This document shows positions 15,301 through 25,750 of a DNA stretch of 64,000 bases, piece by piece. The notes beneath the pieces were generated by a model. It was not told the origin of the DNA. It searched no databases and worked only from the letters and a program-made list of their open reading frames with translations. The stretch comes from Liolophura sinensis (Eukaryota > Mollusca > Polyplacophora > Chitonida > Chitonidae). The DNA lies in the NCBI RefSeq assembly GCF_032854445.1, contig NC_088304.1, forward strand, positions 4,092,001 to 4,156,000. The letters run 5' to 3'. A program made the translations under genes and the position numbers. Positions within the stretch are counted from its first letter, which is position 1. Every line of letters begins with the position of its first letter.

Positions 15301-15388
15301 TGTTCACGAAATGTTCCGATCATGCAACAATTGTACATGAAACACAGCATTCTGAAAGTAAAATTTCGAAGGAGGTACCTTCCGCCAT
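356..15388 (-). CDS. ANKFY1: ANKFY1 / Rabankyrin-5, N-terminal 786 residues (3' end outside window)
   Basis: Ankyrin-BTB-FYVE protein; the vertebrate protein is a Rab5 effector on early endosomes and macropinosomes. Coding exons, in gene order: 15388-15379, 12968-12779, 11250-11129, 9736-9601, 7277-7154, 6481-6332, 6023-5858, 5226-5022, 4711-4585, 4234-4025, 3615-3396, 3051-2799, 2472-2304, 1267-1149, 852-790, 449-356. Every junction is GT/AG and the phases agree throughout (2,358 nt). Exon 1 encodes only MAE plus one base. Residues 2-40 form a coiled coil (KLRNHLSLLREEYVKLQNKL), about 65-150 a BTB domain (AHKFVLAARSD), 152-194 a BACK-like stretch (NVRNCIRFYQTAEE), then ankyrin repeats from about 218 (TEYPLH, TPLHLAI, DGDTPLQLAI, DGQSPLHLSCAWGLE). 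The order matches vertebrate ANKFY1 (about 1,170 aa) as I remember it. The last ankyrin repeats and FYVE finger are missing because the window ends. Exon 13 uses a GTGGGT donor; the nearby GTGAGG would break the frame. Confidence 0.95.
1710..2010 (+). mobile_element. Diverged SINE sharing the family A 3' tail
   Basis: Ends TATAAATGAAAAGTCCTTGA, ATGGCATGAAACATCAATGA and AAATAAATA, a decayed form of the family A tail. The upstream body is different. In ANKFY1 intron 13. Confidence 0.4.
3176..3260 (+). mobile_element. Fragment of a third SINE-like family (C)
   Basis: ACAACGGCAGTCAGTTTTAG with GGTGGAGGAATCCGGAGTGC. Related pieces lie near 6575-6665, 11845-11945 and 34970-35110 (CATAGGTGGAGGGCACCAAT). 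Known to me only as a common molluscan repeat pattern. Confidence 0.35.
6706..6952 (-). mobile_element. SINE family A, near full length
   Basis: Read on the minus strand: tRNA-like head (GGGGCCTCTGTGGCC...), B box GTGAGCTCAAATCC, body with CCACCATAATGCTGG, tail with AAAT repeats. In ANKFY1 intron 5. Confidence 0.75.
7661..9244. repeat. Minisatellite, 59-bp unit, about 27 copies
   Basis: The unit starts CACCTGTCTGACTTTTGCAG and ends TTTAGCATTTCTTagCAaG. Units alternate over much of the array between an ...AACAGG and an ...AGCAAG end, giving a 118-bp dimer. It fills most of ANKFY1 intron 4. Confidence 0.95.
9335..9420 (-). mobile_element. SINE family A fragment
   Basis: Tail and part of the body (TACTCAAAAAATATTTCACT, CGGCCATCCACAGGTTG), in ANKFY1 intron 4 next to the minisatellite. 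Confidence 0.55.
10335..10541 (+). mobile_element. SINE family A, head-truncated
   Basis: Begins near the B box (GTGAGTTCAAGTCCAGCTC), keeps the full body (TGGATGGTCGTGGGTTTCCC) and ends GTAAAACACCAATCAAATCA with an AAAT tail. In ANKFY1 intron 3. Confidence 0.75.
10610..11060. mobile_element. Cluster of three tRNA-like SINE heads in alternating orientation
   Basis: 10613-10690 (+), 10845-10915 (-) and 10965-11055 (+) each carry AAGGGAAATtCC/GGaATTTCCCTTtaGCTC, an A-box-like TAGCTCACTAGGTAGAATGC and a B-box-like GTTCACATCCCC. They are degenerate and not functional tRNAs (no cloverleaf could be drawn). In ANKFY1 intron 3. Confidence 0.45.
11588..11684. repeat. Short tandem repeat, 23-bp unit, about 4 copies
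   Basis: CATCCGGTTGCTCTAATATG plus GTG repeated with small changes, in ANKFY1 intron 2. Confidence 0.8.
12123..12441 (-). mobile_element. SINE family B with 14-bp target-site duplication
   Basis: Inverted relative to the 20.9-kb copy, with the tRNA-like head at the right end (GGCCCCGACAGCACAGTTGG read on the minus strand). Exact repeats AAAGTCACTATAAG flank it (12109-12122, 12442-12455). It sits in ANKFY1 intron 2. Confidence 0.85.
13904..14128 (+). pseudogene. Decayed duplicate of NFATC2IP exon 1 and leader
   Basis: About 220 bp align by eye with 15458-15680 (shared stretches include AGAAAATGAAACAAAG versus gggAAAACGAAACAAAG, GTCAGCATACC versus ATCAGCATACC, and the donor GGGTAAAT). The copy has lost the start codon and gained stops, so it cannot supply the NFATC2IP N-terminus. 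Because the exon-end GTAAAT is kept, it arose from genomic DNA rather than mRNA. It lies in ANKFY1 intron 1. Confidence 0.7.
15199..15230. promoter_or_regulatory. Two CACGTG E-boxes just inside ANKFY1 intron 1
   Basis: GTCACGTG at 15199-15206 and CACGTG at 15225-15230, 24 bp apart, about 180 bp downstream of the ANKFY1 start. The first fits the core of the TFEB/MITF (CLEAR) site that controls many endolysosomal genes. That this is functional here is inference. Confidence 0.35.
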
Positions 15389-15619
15389 TTTGTCCGCAAA
15401 GTCATGTGATTACAGTTCTGCAAATATTTAAAAAAATCTTTTAAGGTGTTAAAGCATTTTTATCTTCACAGAAATACTATAGATATATGAAAGAAAATGG
15501 AATAATTGGTACATATTTTGACAAGTGAAAAAAGCATATTTTATTTAGCCCTGTTTCTGCGGGAAAACGAAACAAAGTGGTGTTGTTGAAAGTTGGCTGT
15601 TCGATCCATCCTGAGTGAA
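15389..15619. promoter_or_regulatory. Bidirectional promoter/leader between ANKFY1 and NFATC2IP
   Basis: Only 231 bp separate the two divergent start codons, so both 5' leaders and a shared core promoter must lie here unless a leader exon lies elsewhere. The ANKFY1 start sits in a YY1-like motif (AAAATGGCGGAAG read on the minus strand). An E-box-like GTCATGTGAT is at 15401-15410. I see no TATA box at a convincing distance. Confidence 0.6.
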
Positions 15620-18600
15620 ATGGATAATTATATCAGCATACCTGAAAGTGACAGTGATGGAGAACCTTCAAGGGTAAATGAATAGCTCGCTATGCAATCT
15701 TTTTTCTCTGTAGGCCTTCATGTTCTAATCGTGGGAAATATTGCGTTTTAAAGTAGTGACTTCAGTTCGTTCATTCATTCCTCTATCACTATATCAGTCA
15801 TCTTGTTTTCCTAAACCATTTGATAACCGAGATCAAATATTCATTGATTAAACTGAGTTCAAATTGACATGCATTAAGCTACAGTGTACACCTCAGTGGT
15901 ACACTCTAGATACACCTCACTTGTACCTCAGGTACACCTCAGTGGTACACTCTAGATACACCTCACTTGTACCTCAGGTACACCTCATCAGAGTAAGGGT
16001 TTATGTGGTCCAAAGTTGAAATTGAGGGTCTTAAAAGTGAAAGGGTTTGGTGACACTACTGTGTCACAGTAACAGATTAGGAAACTGAAAGGAACACTTT
16101 ACACAGTATGCCGTCAGAACTTGACAGACTTGGATGGCCGGCTCACACTAATTCTTCGGAGAAGAGGCAGCATGTATGTTGTCCCCAGTCTGTAGGCCGA
16201 TAGCAAGTCATTATAGATCCATGGTATCTGTCACTAGACCTACAGTGTTTCTCAACTCCCAGAAATACCTGGTAAGGGCACGGCAAACCCATTTGTAACC
16301 CTCTTCCCTAGTTCAGTTGAATTAAGTTGAGGTCTATTTTCAACAATTTCTGATATTTTAATCGTGGAGTTAAAAAAATAGGGTAGGTCCATTACAAAAT
16401 GCACTTTGTGGAATGAAGTTGGCTGTAAAATCCACTCCAAACGGAATCGAAATGTTGTTGAAATCCACAGAAATGTTTCCATCTCGCTCATCAAAATAAC
16501 TTTGTGCTGTCATGGCGAGTCGGTTGTATTAAAATCTCGGAACCTAGTGAAAAAAGATACAGAAATGAGTCTAACAAGGGAAGACCACGCAACCAGTCTT
16601 AAATGACTACTTTAGCGATGATTTCATCATTCATTGTGGATGTAGAATAGAAAGAACAATTTGCCCGGTCAGTCTACAGAGAAAAATTAATTCTAAAGGT
16701 TCCAGGCAAGGCTTGTCATGTGCGCGTCTGCTTCGTTATCCACGATTTTGAAGAGAGAAAAGGCAACACTTTATCTGATTTTCTGCACATAATTAGTCTG
16801 AAATGGATTTAAACATGTGTGAGGATTGAAAGCATCATTTTCTCTTTAATTCTCAACAGCAATTTGCGTGTGCTGCTGTGTTAGAGTGGATTTACGAACC
16901 CAGTTCATTCTACAAAGTGCCTTGTGGAATGGACCTACCACGTTTTGGAATGTTGAAAATAGGCCTCAACGTTGAATATAATTGAACTACCTTCTTCTTT
17001 AGTTTTATCCCTTACATACCTTTTTTTTGTCATTCTTACACACATTGCATCAATGGCCAGTTGATGAAATTAAATGAAATTAAATTCACCACATTCCATG
17101 CATTTACCTGTCAGGGCTGTGTTTAGGAAAATACAAGGAAAATACAAGGGATGACCTTAGCATTCAGGTCTACGTAAGGAATGATTGTGTGTCAGTGAAA
17201 GGGTTAAGGAATAGGATCTTTTTGGTGGATTCTGTGCAATCTGGGACTAATATATTTATTTTATTGGTGTTTTACGCCGTACTCAAGAATATTTCACTTT
17301 TACGACGGCGACCAGCATTATGGTGGGAGAAAACCGGGGAGAGCCCAGGGGAAACCCATCACCATCCACAGGTTGCTGCCATTACCCTGGTCATTACGCT
17401 GTGCTAGCTAACTAACTGAGCCACAGAGGCCCCCTAGGATAAATATAGGTTACATTGTCCCAGGTGCAACTGACAGACAACTGAGGAATTCTTCAACAAA
17501 AATCAGACAATTTTTATTTGGAAAAGCATGCGCCGGATATCACACCAACATAGCATCACTGTTTGCATACATATGTGGATGAGAGTCTTGAGGGAAAACT
17601 TTTTCTTGTAATTTCAAGCTGAAATGAATGGAATTTTTGGCATCATGAAAAAAAATGAAAGTATGCCATAATGTTCCAAACTGAAAAAGTACCTGCCTGT
17701 GAAAATTGGAGTGTTGACCAAAAGGGTTGGCCTACATCACGTCTTACTGAATACGTCTGCATGATACTGATGTATAAATTACAGAGACGAAAACACAAAT
17801 TTCAGGGTGTACACATTTGAGCTGCTCACTCACTAAATCATGAGACAATGAAGTGAAAGATAACATTTGCATTTTTTCATGTATCTATCTGCTACAAGCA
17901 AAGAAGTGACAGTGCTTGACACAGTACCCCCCCCCCCCCCCCTCCTCGAATTTATTCACATTCTGCAACAAATATTCAAATATTCCTAGAAGCTGATTTC
18001 AGCTGTTACTGTTAACAGTAAATGACCTTAAATTTTATTCATTAGGTTTGAAAGGTAGGATGATGTCCTAAAGGACCAGAAATGTGTAAACTTTAGGGCT
18101 AACTTTAATATGTTGTAACATTCCTTTGCCTCTAAAATTGCACTGTTTTAAGTGACATCTTTTGGCCATTTCCAGACACACCTTCCAGACACTCTAACCA
18201 TTAGGCCACTGAAGCTACCCACTACTGCATGGACATTTTCATTCTGTTTTATATTTTGACAGGAGACAGCTACCTGTATATTGATCAGCTCAGACAGCGG
18301 TGAAGAGGATAACATAACTGTCAAAGGGAGAACATCCCGCTCCCGGGAAACCAAGAAAGGGTGGTCATTTCTTCCACAGAGTTTGCGGAATCCTCGCAAG
18401 AGGACGACTAAATATTCACCTATTGTTAACTTAGACTCCACGTCAGAGAGCAGTAACGACAGTGTGCACTCAGGGTCGTTGTCTGCGTTAAAGGAGACCC
18501 AATTGATGACAGTGACACCGACAAATCACACTGCTGTAAACGGAAAGATTGTTTTGGATCAAGGAAAGCATGATGGTAATGGAGAGAGCTCAAATCTCAC

Positions 18601-21600
18601 AGCCCCGGAAAAAGCCATGTGCATCATACTCCTCACAGCGTGTGCACCACTCTAGACATGCTTTACATCACTGTCCCAAAAATAATGTGCAATTCCCATG
18701 TTTGTTGTACCTTCTTCGTGAAATTTATGATGAAATAATGGAGCAAATCTGTGTTAAGATGAGGAAACTTATGCTTAGTATTGAATGCTATAAACTCAAG
18801 CCTGCTTGGACACTAGACGCCTAATCTGTTATTACGGCTTGTTGCCAGATGTCTCCCTGTTACGTTGGCTGCACATGTTTTCCTAATGGTGCTTGACTGC
18901 ATCACCTCTTTCAGAGATGATTGAAAACATTATTTGTACTCCTAGAGAATCCTCTGGAAAATTTCAAGCGTCTACTGGATGATTTGCTTTGAATGATACA
19001 TCTATATTTTATTATACGCTTATGTTTTGTGAAAAGTTCTTCTGAAAAATCAGGTAAAGGACATCGTGCATTCAACAGTGTTGTTGTTCCTCTTTCAGTG
19101 GAAGCTACTAAACCAACAATGAAGAAATCCATGGCAGATTCAGAGAATGTTCACCCCTCAGAACCAGTGGGACAAAAGGTATTTGCAAAAACACATTTTG
19201 ATTTGTGATTGACTTGTTTTGATTTATGTCCATTGAAGAGATAATCTGGCATTGCAGTAAAGGTAGGGCTTGGACACAAGCTTTCCACAATTAGTTAGTT
19301 GCCTCATAGTGCTGTATGTTAACATCTGGAAGATGCTCCCTGTACTGACCTACCAGGACACAGACATCTGAAGAAGAAAAAAAACTTCTCTCAATCATGT
19401 TAATATCTCTTCATAAGGAAAAACTACCAAGATAGGTTTTCAAGTTGTAACAAAGAGCAAATTTAGCATCAAAATCTAAAGTTTTTCCTTCTGGTTGAAA
19501 GTTTGTGAAGAAAATGTGTATGAAGTGACAAAGAAATCCACCAACTTGGCATAAATAAAGTCACTGATCATTCTAAATGGTGATTCTGGATCTTGTGCTC
19601 ACTGTGATAAAGTGTGACAAAACCATAAAACTAATAACACCAAAGTGGAAAAGATCACACAAACAAATTGTGAAAAAATTGTTATCCTGTCCAGTAATCC
19701 CTTTGCACCTTATTAAACATGAATTTGTTCATGGACATCTTTCAGCACAAACCTGTGGCAGGCTCTGACTCAGACACTGACGATGGGGCCCCTGTCATCA
19801 AAAAGCCAACGAAGTCTCGGACATTCAGGCGAGGCTTGACCTCTCAGAGTTCCATCGCCTGTCAGCCCACGCCCCTTATCGAGAAGACAGAGAGCAGTAG
19901 TATATACTCCACCAGGGTCAGCAACTGTATGAATGCTCTGAGAAAGGGGAAGCTAGGCATACGTGTGGATCTGGCAGATTCGAGTTCTGGTGAGAGTATA
20001 CAATTGTTTGTTCCTTTGGTTAAGGTTTTATATCCCTGCTACAAAGTAAAGTGGGTTATTCTGTTTATGTGAAGTTTAATTTTTAGTATCTGAAACACCA
20101 CATTAAGACTTACATGTATGCTCACAGAAATGAAAAGTTAAATAATTTAACATTGGATTTAATATGTTCCTGAAAGTCTGGTGTGCAACAATATTTTATT
20201 TACTTATTCTCTTGCTTAGCATTCAGTTTGCTTTTCACATCTTCCAGACAATGAAGAAGGGGGATTTATTGAATCAGGAAAGCAAGGGAGACAACCCAGT
20301 GCAGAACACTTGACAGACGATATCAACCTGCATGACCTGTAGGTACCTGCAAATAGAACATGTATATATATAAAACTAGGCTGACAGAATCAGGGTGGGC
20401 AATCTGAATGAAAAAAATGAAAACACGAAAGCCCAAGATAAATGTTCAGACATTAATTGCGGTAATGGTATGAAAATGTTGTGACATTTCCAAATGTTGT
20501 GTTGGTTTGGAGACATTAGAATCTTGATTGTGTTTTGTGAATAATGTGTGAGGATTGTTTATTGTTTTGTGTAAACTTATTTTTTATTTGTATAAATAAG
20601 GGTATAAGACTTATTATAAATACATTCTTCCTCTCCGGCCGTACGTGGGAAGGTTTGCCAGTTATGGGTTTCCCGCAGGTGCTGCCCGGTTTCCACCCAA
20701 ATTAATGCTGGCCGCCGTGGTATAAGTGAAAATATTCTTGAGTACAGCATAAATCACCAATCAAATAGATAAATAAATACATTTACTTCCTCAGAAATAC
20801 ATGTCCTGTTACAAAAGTTTGTCCCATTTCATTGTTGAATTGTTCAATCATTGAAGTTCATTTAGTTGTACCATCTTCAGAATGGTATGGGACCGGCCCG
20901 GATAGCACAGTTGGTGGAGCATCCGCTTCGGGACCTGTAGATCCAGGATCAATCCTTGGTCGAGTCACACCTAAGACTTTAAAAGAGGAAGTTGTAACTT
21001 CCTTGCTTGGCGTTCAGCATGAAGGGGATAGTGCAACGACTGGTTGACCCGTATCAGCATAATGGCTCGGGCGGGGCGGCTTACTTGCCTTCGGTAAGTC
21101 GTCTCAGTGATGCAGCACTAAATAAAAGAGCGGTGGAAATCCGTCCTGCAACAAGGAGGCACATTACACGTGCATGCACCCTAATGATTCCTTCGTCGTC
21201 ATATGACTGAAAAATTGTTGAGTACGACGTTAAACCCCAAGCACTCACTCACTCACTCAGAATGGTATGAATTTGGCTTTATAAATTCTGTTGCCGTATT
21301 TTACGATTGTTGTTTACATCCATAGGTAAGAACTTTTCACTTACACCATACACCAACTATATTATGAAGGCAAAAAAATCTGCTTGTATCAGAATTGTTC
21401 ATATGATAACTTTTTGTCCAAATGTAAGGTTTACTGTACAAATTGAGACACTCTGGCGGAAACAAAAAGAATACCTGATATAGCATTTGTGTATCTAAAA
21501 AGAAAACTGTATTGATAAGATTGAGAACAGATTGTTTCGCTTTCTGTGCCATGATGTCTAGGCCTTGATGGCAGTCAGCCATTTGTGTATTAAAACAAAG

Positions 21601-24600
21601 CTGTTGTGTATTTCCCACAGTTTCTTAGTCCTGATCACTGTCAGATTTAATCCAGTCAGTGCACCTTTTGTTCACAGGTCTCAGAATTCCCCACCTAGAG
21701 ATGACTCTCAGACGTTAGCAAACAGATCTCCCACCCCTCCCCCCTCCCCTCCATCTTCCCCCAAAACCTTGTACCCCTCTACTGTCGGGAACAAGCTGAG
21801 CACCAATGTCAGGAATGCTATCAAGTGAGTGTTCGTCTTTGATTTGTTGTGCTCTGCCAGCAACTTGCGCATAGTTGTGGGTTTCCCCTAGGCTCTGCCC
21901 GTTTCCCTCCAACCATAATGCTGGACGCATTAAATATTCTTGAGTGTGGCGTAAAACACGAGTTAAATAAATAGATAAATAAATCGATTTGTTGTAAAAT
22001 ACAGGGATTCTCCCTTCTGTTACTTTTATCCCCATAACAGTCCTAGGCTGTACTTTGCGATTGTTATTTAATATATTGAGAATATTTAGGCAAAACGGTT
22101 GTCCATCTGTCTGCACTGTAAGGATGTTTTACGAATGAGATTTCTTGTAGCAAAAAATACTAGTGATAATTTGAACTTTTATGTGTAATCTTTCATGATC
22201 TCCATAAAACCTCTCAAATAAAACCACTCAAATAAATCCACTCAAATAAAACCACTCAAATAAAACCACTCAAATAAAGGGATTCATGTTCTCCCTCAAA
22301 TTAGCTTTCTGCTGTCCTGAGAGAAAAAAAATACAGTGAAATAAAAACAAAAAAATACAATTATAGATGCTAAAAAAATTAATGCTTAATGTTTATTTAT
22401 AATAATATTACGTGTGTGTTGACTGGATGGTATTTGTGCAGATTTCTCCATTCTCCACACCTGACTGATTACACCCCATTAGAAGACCAGGACTTGATAT
22501 TTGACGGGGAAGAGCCGGCTGACACAGTCCGAAAGATGATGGTCAAGGTTCGCAGCCGGTCAGGCATCCAGAGGTTCTCACTCAAAATGGTGAACACATT
22601 CATTAGTCTTAATGTTTTTCTTAATGCAGAACAGATATGTATCTCTTGCATATAAAGCTGCCCTTTTGTTAACATTGAATCAAGTCCATTTTTTTTATTA
22701 CCAAGTAACATTGAATCAGTTCCTGCTACGTGAATATGTGTATAATTTAGCACTGAACACTGTTAACTTCACATTCTAATGCAATCATGAGTCCTGTCAA
22801 GCTCAAGACTAAATTTGTTTTGCAAGATAGCTCTGTTGAAAATGGTATTGCAAGTTTCACACATGATTTATAAATTGGTGTTTAACGTTTTACAACACTT
22901 GATCTATATTAATATTATTAAAAATTTGAAAAAGCATACCATGTTCTTACTCAAATTAAATAGTGATGTGAATCTCATTTTTCAGACAGAAACATTTAAG
23001 AGAATATTTTCTGAAATGGCTGAACACGAGGGTGTAAAGGAGGGTCAGATTGTGATGTTTCGACGAGAAGAGTCCATTAGGCCTGCACATACTCCGGAGT
23101 CACTCAGTCTTCACGTTGCCGATATTATAGGTATGTGTTATGTGAATGTGTCAGTGCACACACAGGCACAGGAGACTTGTTGGAATTGTAATCTGATTGA
23201 AATCAGATTGTATGTATATCACTTTGCTAACAACGACCCGACACATTCCACTGCTCGAAACAGGGCAACTGTCAGGGACACACCCAAAGCTGGGGGTAAC
23301 TTTATATGGCAAATCATGAGTCACGATGCCACTGCCAAGCAACAGCATGATCGCAAAGTCAACATTTGGCTGCAGAGCAAGTCGAATCCATTTATAGTTG
23401 TTGTTGTACTCCCATCGGCCAGTTGTTTCAGTGTAACGAACTTAAATCCGCAGAACAAACATTCAGTTGAAGAATAGCGATTAGACTAACATTTCCACCA
23501 TGTTTCCGAGCCAAGCTACTTTTGTTGCAGGGAAGGGGGAATTTCCCTTTTTTCTTACAGACATCAACTGTTTCCAGCGAAAATGAGCTCTTTAGAAAGC
23601 CTCGTATTGATGGGTCACTATTGCCAATGACGTCATCTCCATTCAGTGGAGGTCAAGGGATATGAAGTGTGTAGTATAAGCGTCTGCGCTCAGTGTTTAT
23701 GGTGCCTTTGTAAGTGGCTGACAATGCTCCTGTGGCTGCTAACCATCAGTCTAACTTTTGTTGACAGCCACTTGTCTTCCATCGATCTGCTGTCTGCATC
23801 TGTACGTCATACCTGGGAAAATTCGTCAGTATCTCATCAAAGGCACTCTGATGTTTTTCTCCATTCCTAAATCTGTTCAACTTTGTAGAAGGAAAATTCA
23901 TTAAGTATAAACAGTAATCAGATAAATCAATAATATATTTGTCAACCATTGTAAGTAAAAAATTCTTGTGTATGGTGTTAAACCAGGAACATAGATTTTA
24001 CTTCGTGTTGTGTCAACCTTTTCATGTAGAAAAACAAGTTTGAGTGCAAGTTATGCGCAGAAATAATTTGATGTGAGCAATGGTTGCTAATGAACAGACA
24101 TCAAATTGAACGTAAGATTTCCATAGCGATTGTCTATCTGCCTGTTATAATATATACTGTGCAAAGTAGGAAAAGTTAACAGGCTGAATACAATGATGCA
24201 TGTGGTTAACAATAACTGCTGCCATATGCATGTATGTGAAAAATTATTGAGCAAGGCGTAAGACACTAATTAAATAAATAAAACATTTTACAAAATCTTT
24301 CATATTATAGGCGAAAACATACTAGTTTATTACTCTGGTGAAGAATCAGAAGTTTGGGGCAGAATGGGATAATTTTTGTTTTAAGAATATCCTGATGAAG
24401 TTATTGTGTGTGTGACGTTGTTGTAGTCAGATTTATCCTGTGATGCCCTGGGATGTCATCGTCTTCACACATTATAAGTTGAAGTTGTTTTCTGTGTATT
24501 ATTTCAGACTGTCGTATAGGAGGTGAGGCCGACATGAACGAAAGTCTGGATTGTTCTTTGGTGGAAAATGTCATCACGATTTTCATCCAGGGGAAAGATT

Positions 24601-25410
24601 CAAGATCCAAAACTGCCATCAAAATGAGAAAGGTTGGCTTAAATGATGAATGCTCAGCAGTTTTTTTCTTTTTACTTCATGCTATTGATGAACACATTTT
24701 CTTTAATCTCCATCTTTGTGTCTGAAAGCCTTGTAATCAGGTGAGGATCAGGTTCATACAGATAACTAACAGTGGCAATCCTAGTGCTCAACACAACATC
24801 TTAGGCTAACTACCCACTGATCGTTATCAGTATACTGTGACATGGTTTGGACGTCATGCCTTGTGTCTTTGGCAGGGCATTTGAGTGAGGCAGCATTATG
24901 AATATTTGCTGCAAGAAAAAACAAAACCATAATAATTTTGTAAGCTATATTTAACCCAAGTGATTCTGACAGCATTTAATTCTTTGACATTGGAAAGAAG
25001 AAATTTAACAGTGTTGGATATATGTATATTATTCTGTTCATGAATCACTTTGCTAATACGAAAAGTGTGAAAACTTTGGTGTGATCTGTACAATGTTGTA
25101 TGAATAAAGTCATTCCGGCATCATTGCCGAATTTTATGCAGTTTTAGTACCAGTGAAAATTATTAAAAGTTGACAATGATTTCTGAGTGTGATAACCCCA
25201 AATGGTTACTGTCTGTTACAGGATGATCCTTTAGAGACTGGATTGCAGAAGTATTGTAAGCAAAGTGGTGCCACCATGGAAACCATGTCTTTGGTGTTTG
25301 ATGGGGATGTTGTGAGTGTCAACCAGACGCCAGATGACCTGGACATGGAAGATGGCGACTGCATAGATGTTATAACAACGGGTAAAAAATCCAAGTCAAG
25401 AAAAGTGTAA
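15620..25410 (+). CDS. NFATC2IP: NFATC2IP-like protein (NIP45/Rad60 family), two SUMO-like domains, 511 aa, complete
   Basis: Nuclear SUMO-pathway protein; relatives (NIP45, yeast Rad60/Esc2) bind the SUMO E2 and act in genome stability. Exons: 15620-15673, 18263-18575, 19099-19178, 19746-19989, 20248-20338, 21678-21824, 22442-22589, 22986-23130, 24508-24632, 25222-25410. They sum to 1,536 nt including the stop, with GT/AG borders and matching phases. The N-terminal half is low-complexity, rich in Ser/Asp/Glu, with SUMO-interaction-like motifs (ILISSDSGEED near 24, PIVNLDSTSES near 71, IRVDLADSSSDNEE near 221). SUMO-like domain 1 spans about 338-407 (TPESLSLHVADIIG) and domain 2 about 427-502 (LVFDGDVVS, DDLDMEDGDCIDVI). 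There is no C-terminal diglycine, as expected for non-conjugated SUMO-like domains. It is longer than human NFATC2IP (about 420 aa), mostly in the N-terminus. Its ATG lies 231 bp from that of ANKFY1 on the other strand. Confidence 0.92.
15886..15986. repeat. Two-copy 46-bp tandem duplication
   Basis: GTACACCTCAGTGGTACACT...CTTGTACCTCAG occurs twice with no change seen, in NFATC2IP intron 1. Confidence 0.85.
16311..16987. mobile_element. Foldback-type element with long terminal inverted repeats
   Basis: Left arm 16311-16440 and right arm ~16866-16987 are inverted copies: GGTAGGTCCATTaca..GCACTTTGTgGAATGAA on the left returns as its reverse complement on the right, and the outer ends read TTCAGTTGAATTAAGTTGAG and (reverse complement) TTCAATTATATTCAACGTTG. 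The arms are about 75-80% alike by eye and about 120 bp long. The core holds no convincing gene. It lies in NFATC2IP intron 1. Confidence 0.65.
17250..17435 (-). mobile_element. SINE family A, internally deleted
   Basis: Contains TTACGCCGTACTCAAGAATA, CCAGCATTATGGTGGGAG and the head end GAGCCACAGAGGCCCCC. In NFATC2IP intron 1. Confidence 0.7.
17928..17943. repeat. Poly-C tract
   Basis: Uninterrupted run of about 16 C; a second C-rich run lies at 127-145. Both are simple sequence and error-prone in assemblies. Confidence 0.8.
20627..20781 (+). mobile_element. SINE family A, truncated
   Basis: Body from CTCTCCGGCCGTACGTGGGA to the AAAT tail. In NFATC2IP intron 5, beside the family B insertion. 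Confidence 0.7.
20890..21256 (+). mobile_element. tRNA-headed SINE (family B, CACT tail) with 13-bp target-site duplication
   Basis: The head resembles a tRNA: A box TAGCACAGTTGGTGGAGC, B box GGTCGAGTC. The body ends in TCATATGACTGAAAAATTGT, GTTAAACCCCAAG and (CACT)n. Perfect direct repeats TCAGAATGGTATG flank it (20877-20889 and 21257-21269). It sits in NFATC2IP intron 5. Confidence 0.85.
21850..21985 (+). mobile_element. SINE family A, truncated
   Basis: CTCTGCCAGCAACTTGCGCA to GTAAAACACGAGTTAAATAA, just after NFATC2IP exon 6. Confidence 0.65.
22205..22278. repeat. 15-bp tandem repeat, 5 copies
   Basis: ACTCAAATAAAACCACTCAA pattern, just upstream of NFATC2IP exon 7. Confidence 0.8.
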
Positions 25411-25744
25411 CAGAAAAGTGACAGTTTTATCAACATTTAGTATACAGAGGAGTGTGGAATCTGAAACAGTTGGTGAAAAAAATACTGTTTTACTGGTTGG
25501 AGAGAAAAAATACTGCTTTACCCACCTGTAGTGGAGACATCAGGTTGGCATGGGGAAGCACTGCTGCTCTGTAAAGATTTGTTGGACTTGGACAGTTGCT
25601 AAAGTAACTGATCCACCAATCAATGGACAGCAAAGTGTGAATAATTAAAGCATGGCATTATTAACCTGACATGCACTCTTGGTAATCTATGCATTAGCGA
25701 AGACCATGCAGCATTCATGACTGGCAACTTTATGACAATCGCCA

Positions 25745-25750
25745 AATAAA
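25745..25750 (+). promoter_or_regulatory. Candidate polyadenylation signal AATAAA of NFATC2IP
   Basis: First AATAAA after the NFATC2IP stop codon, 335 bp downstream, in AT-rich sequence. The mRNA end has not been shown. Confidence 0.4.

Noticed and set aside
20248..20343. NFATC2IP ending at the TAG after HDL at 20,341
   Set aside because: The T of a GTAGGT donor precedes it; splicing at 20,338 joins 21,678 in phase and leads to the SUMO-like domains.
20893..20960. tRNA gene
   Set aside because: A and B boxes are present, but the acceptor and anticodon stems do not pair, and the sequence is the head of a SINE with target duplications.
22815..23477. 220-codon single-exon protein
   Set aside because: Only 22,986-23,130 is exon (NFATC2IP exon 8); both sides are intron that happens to stay open.
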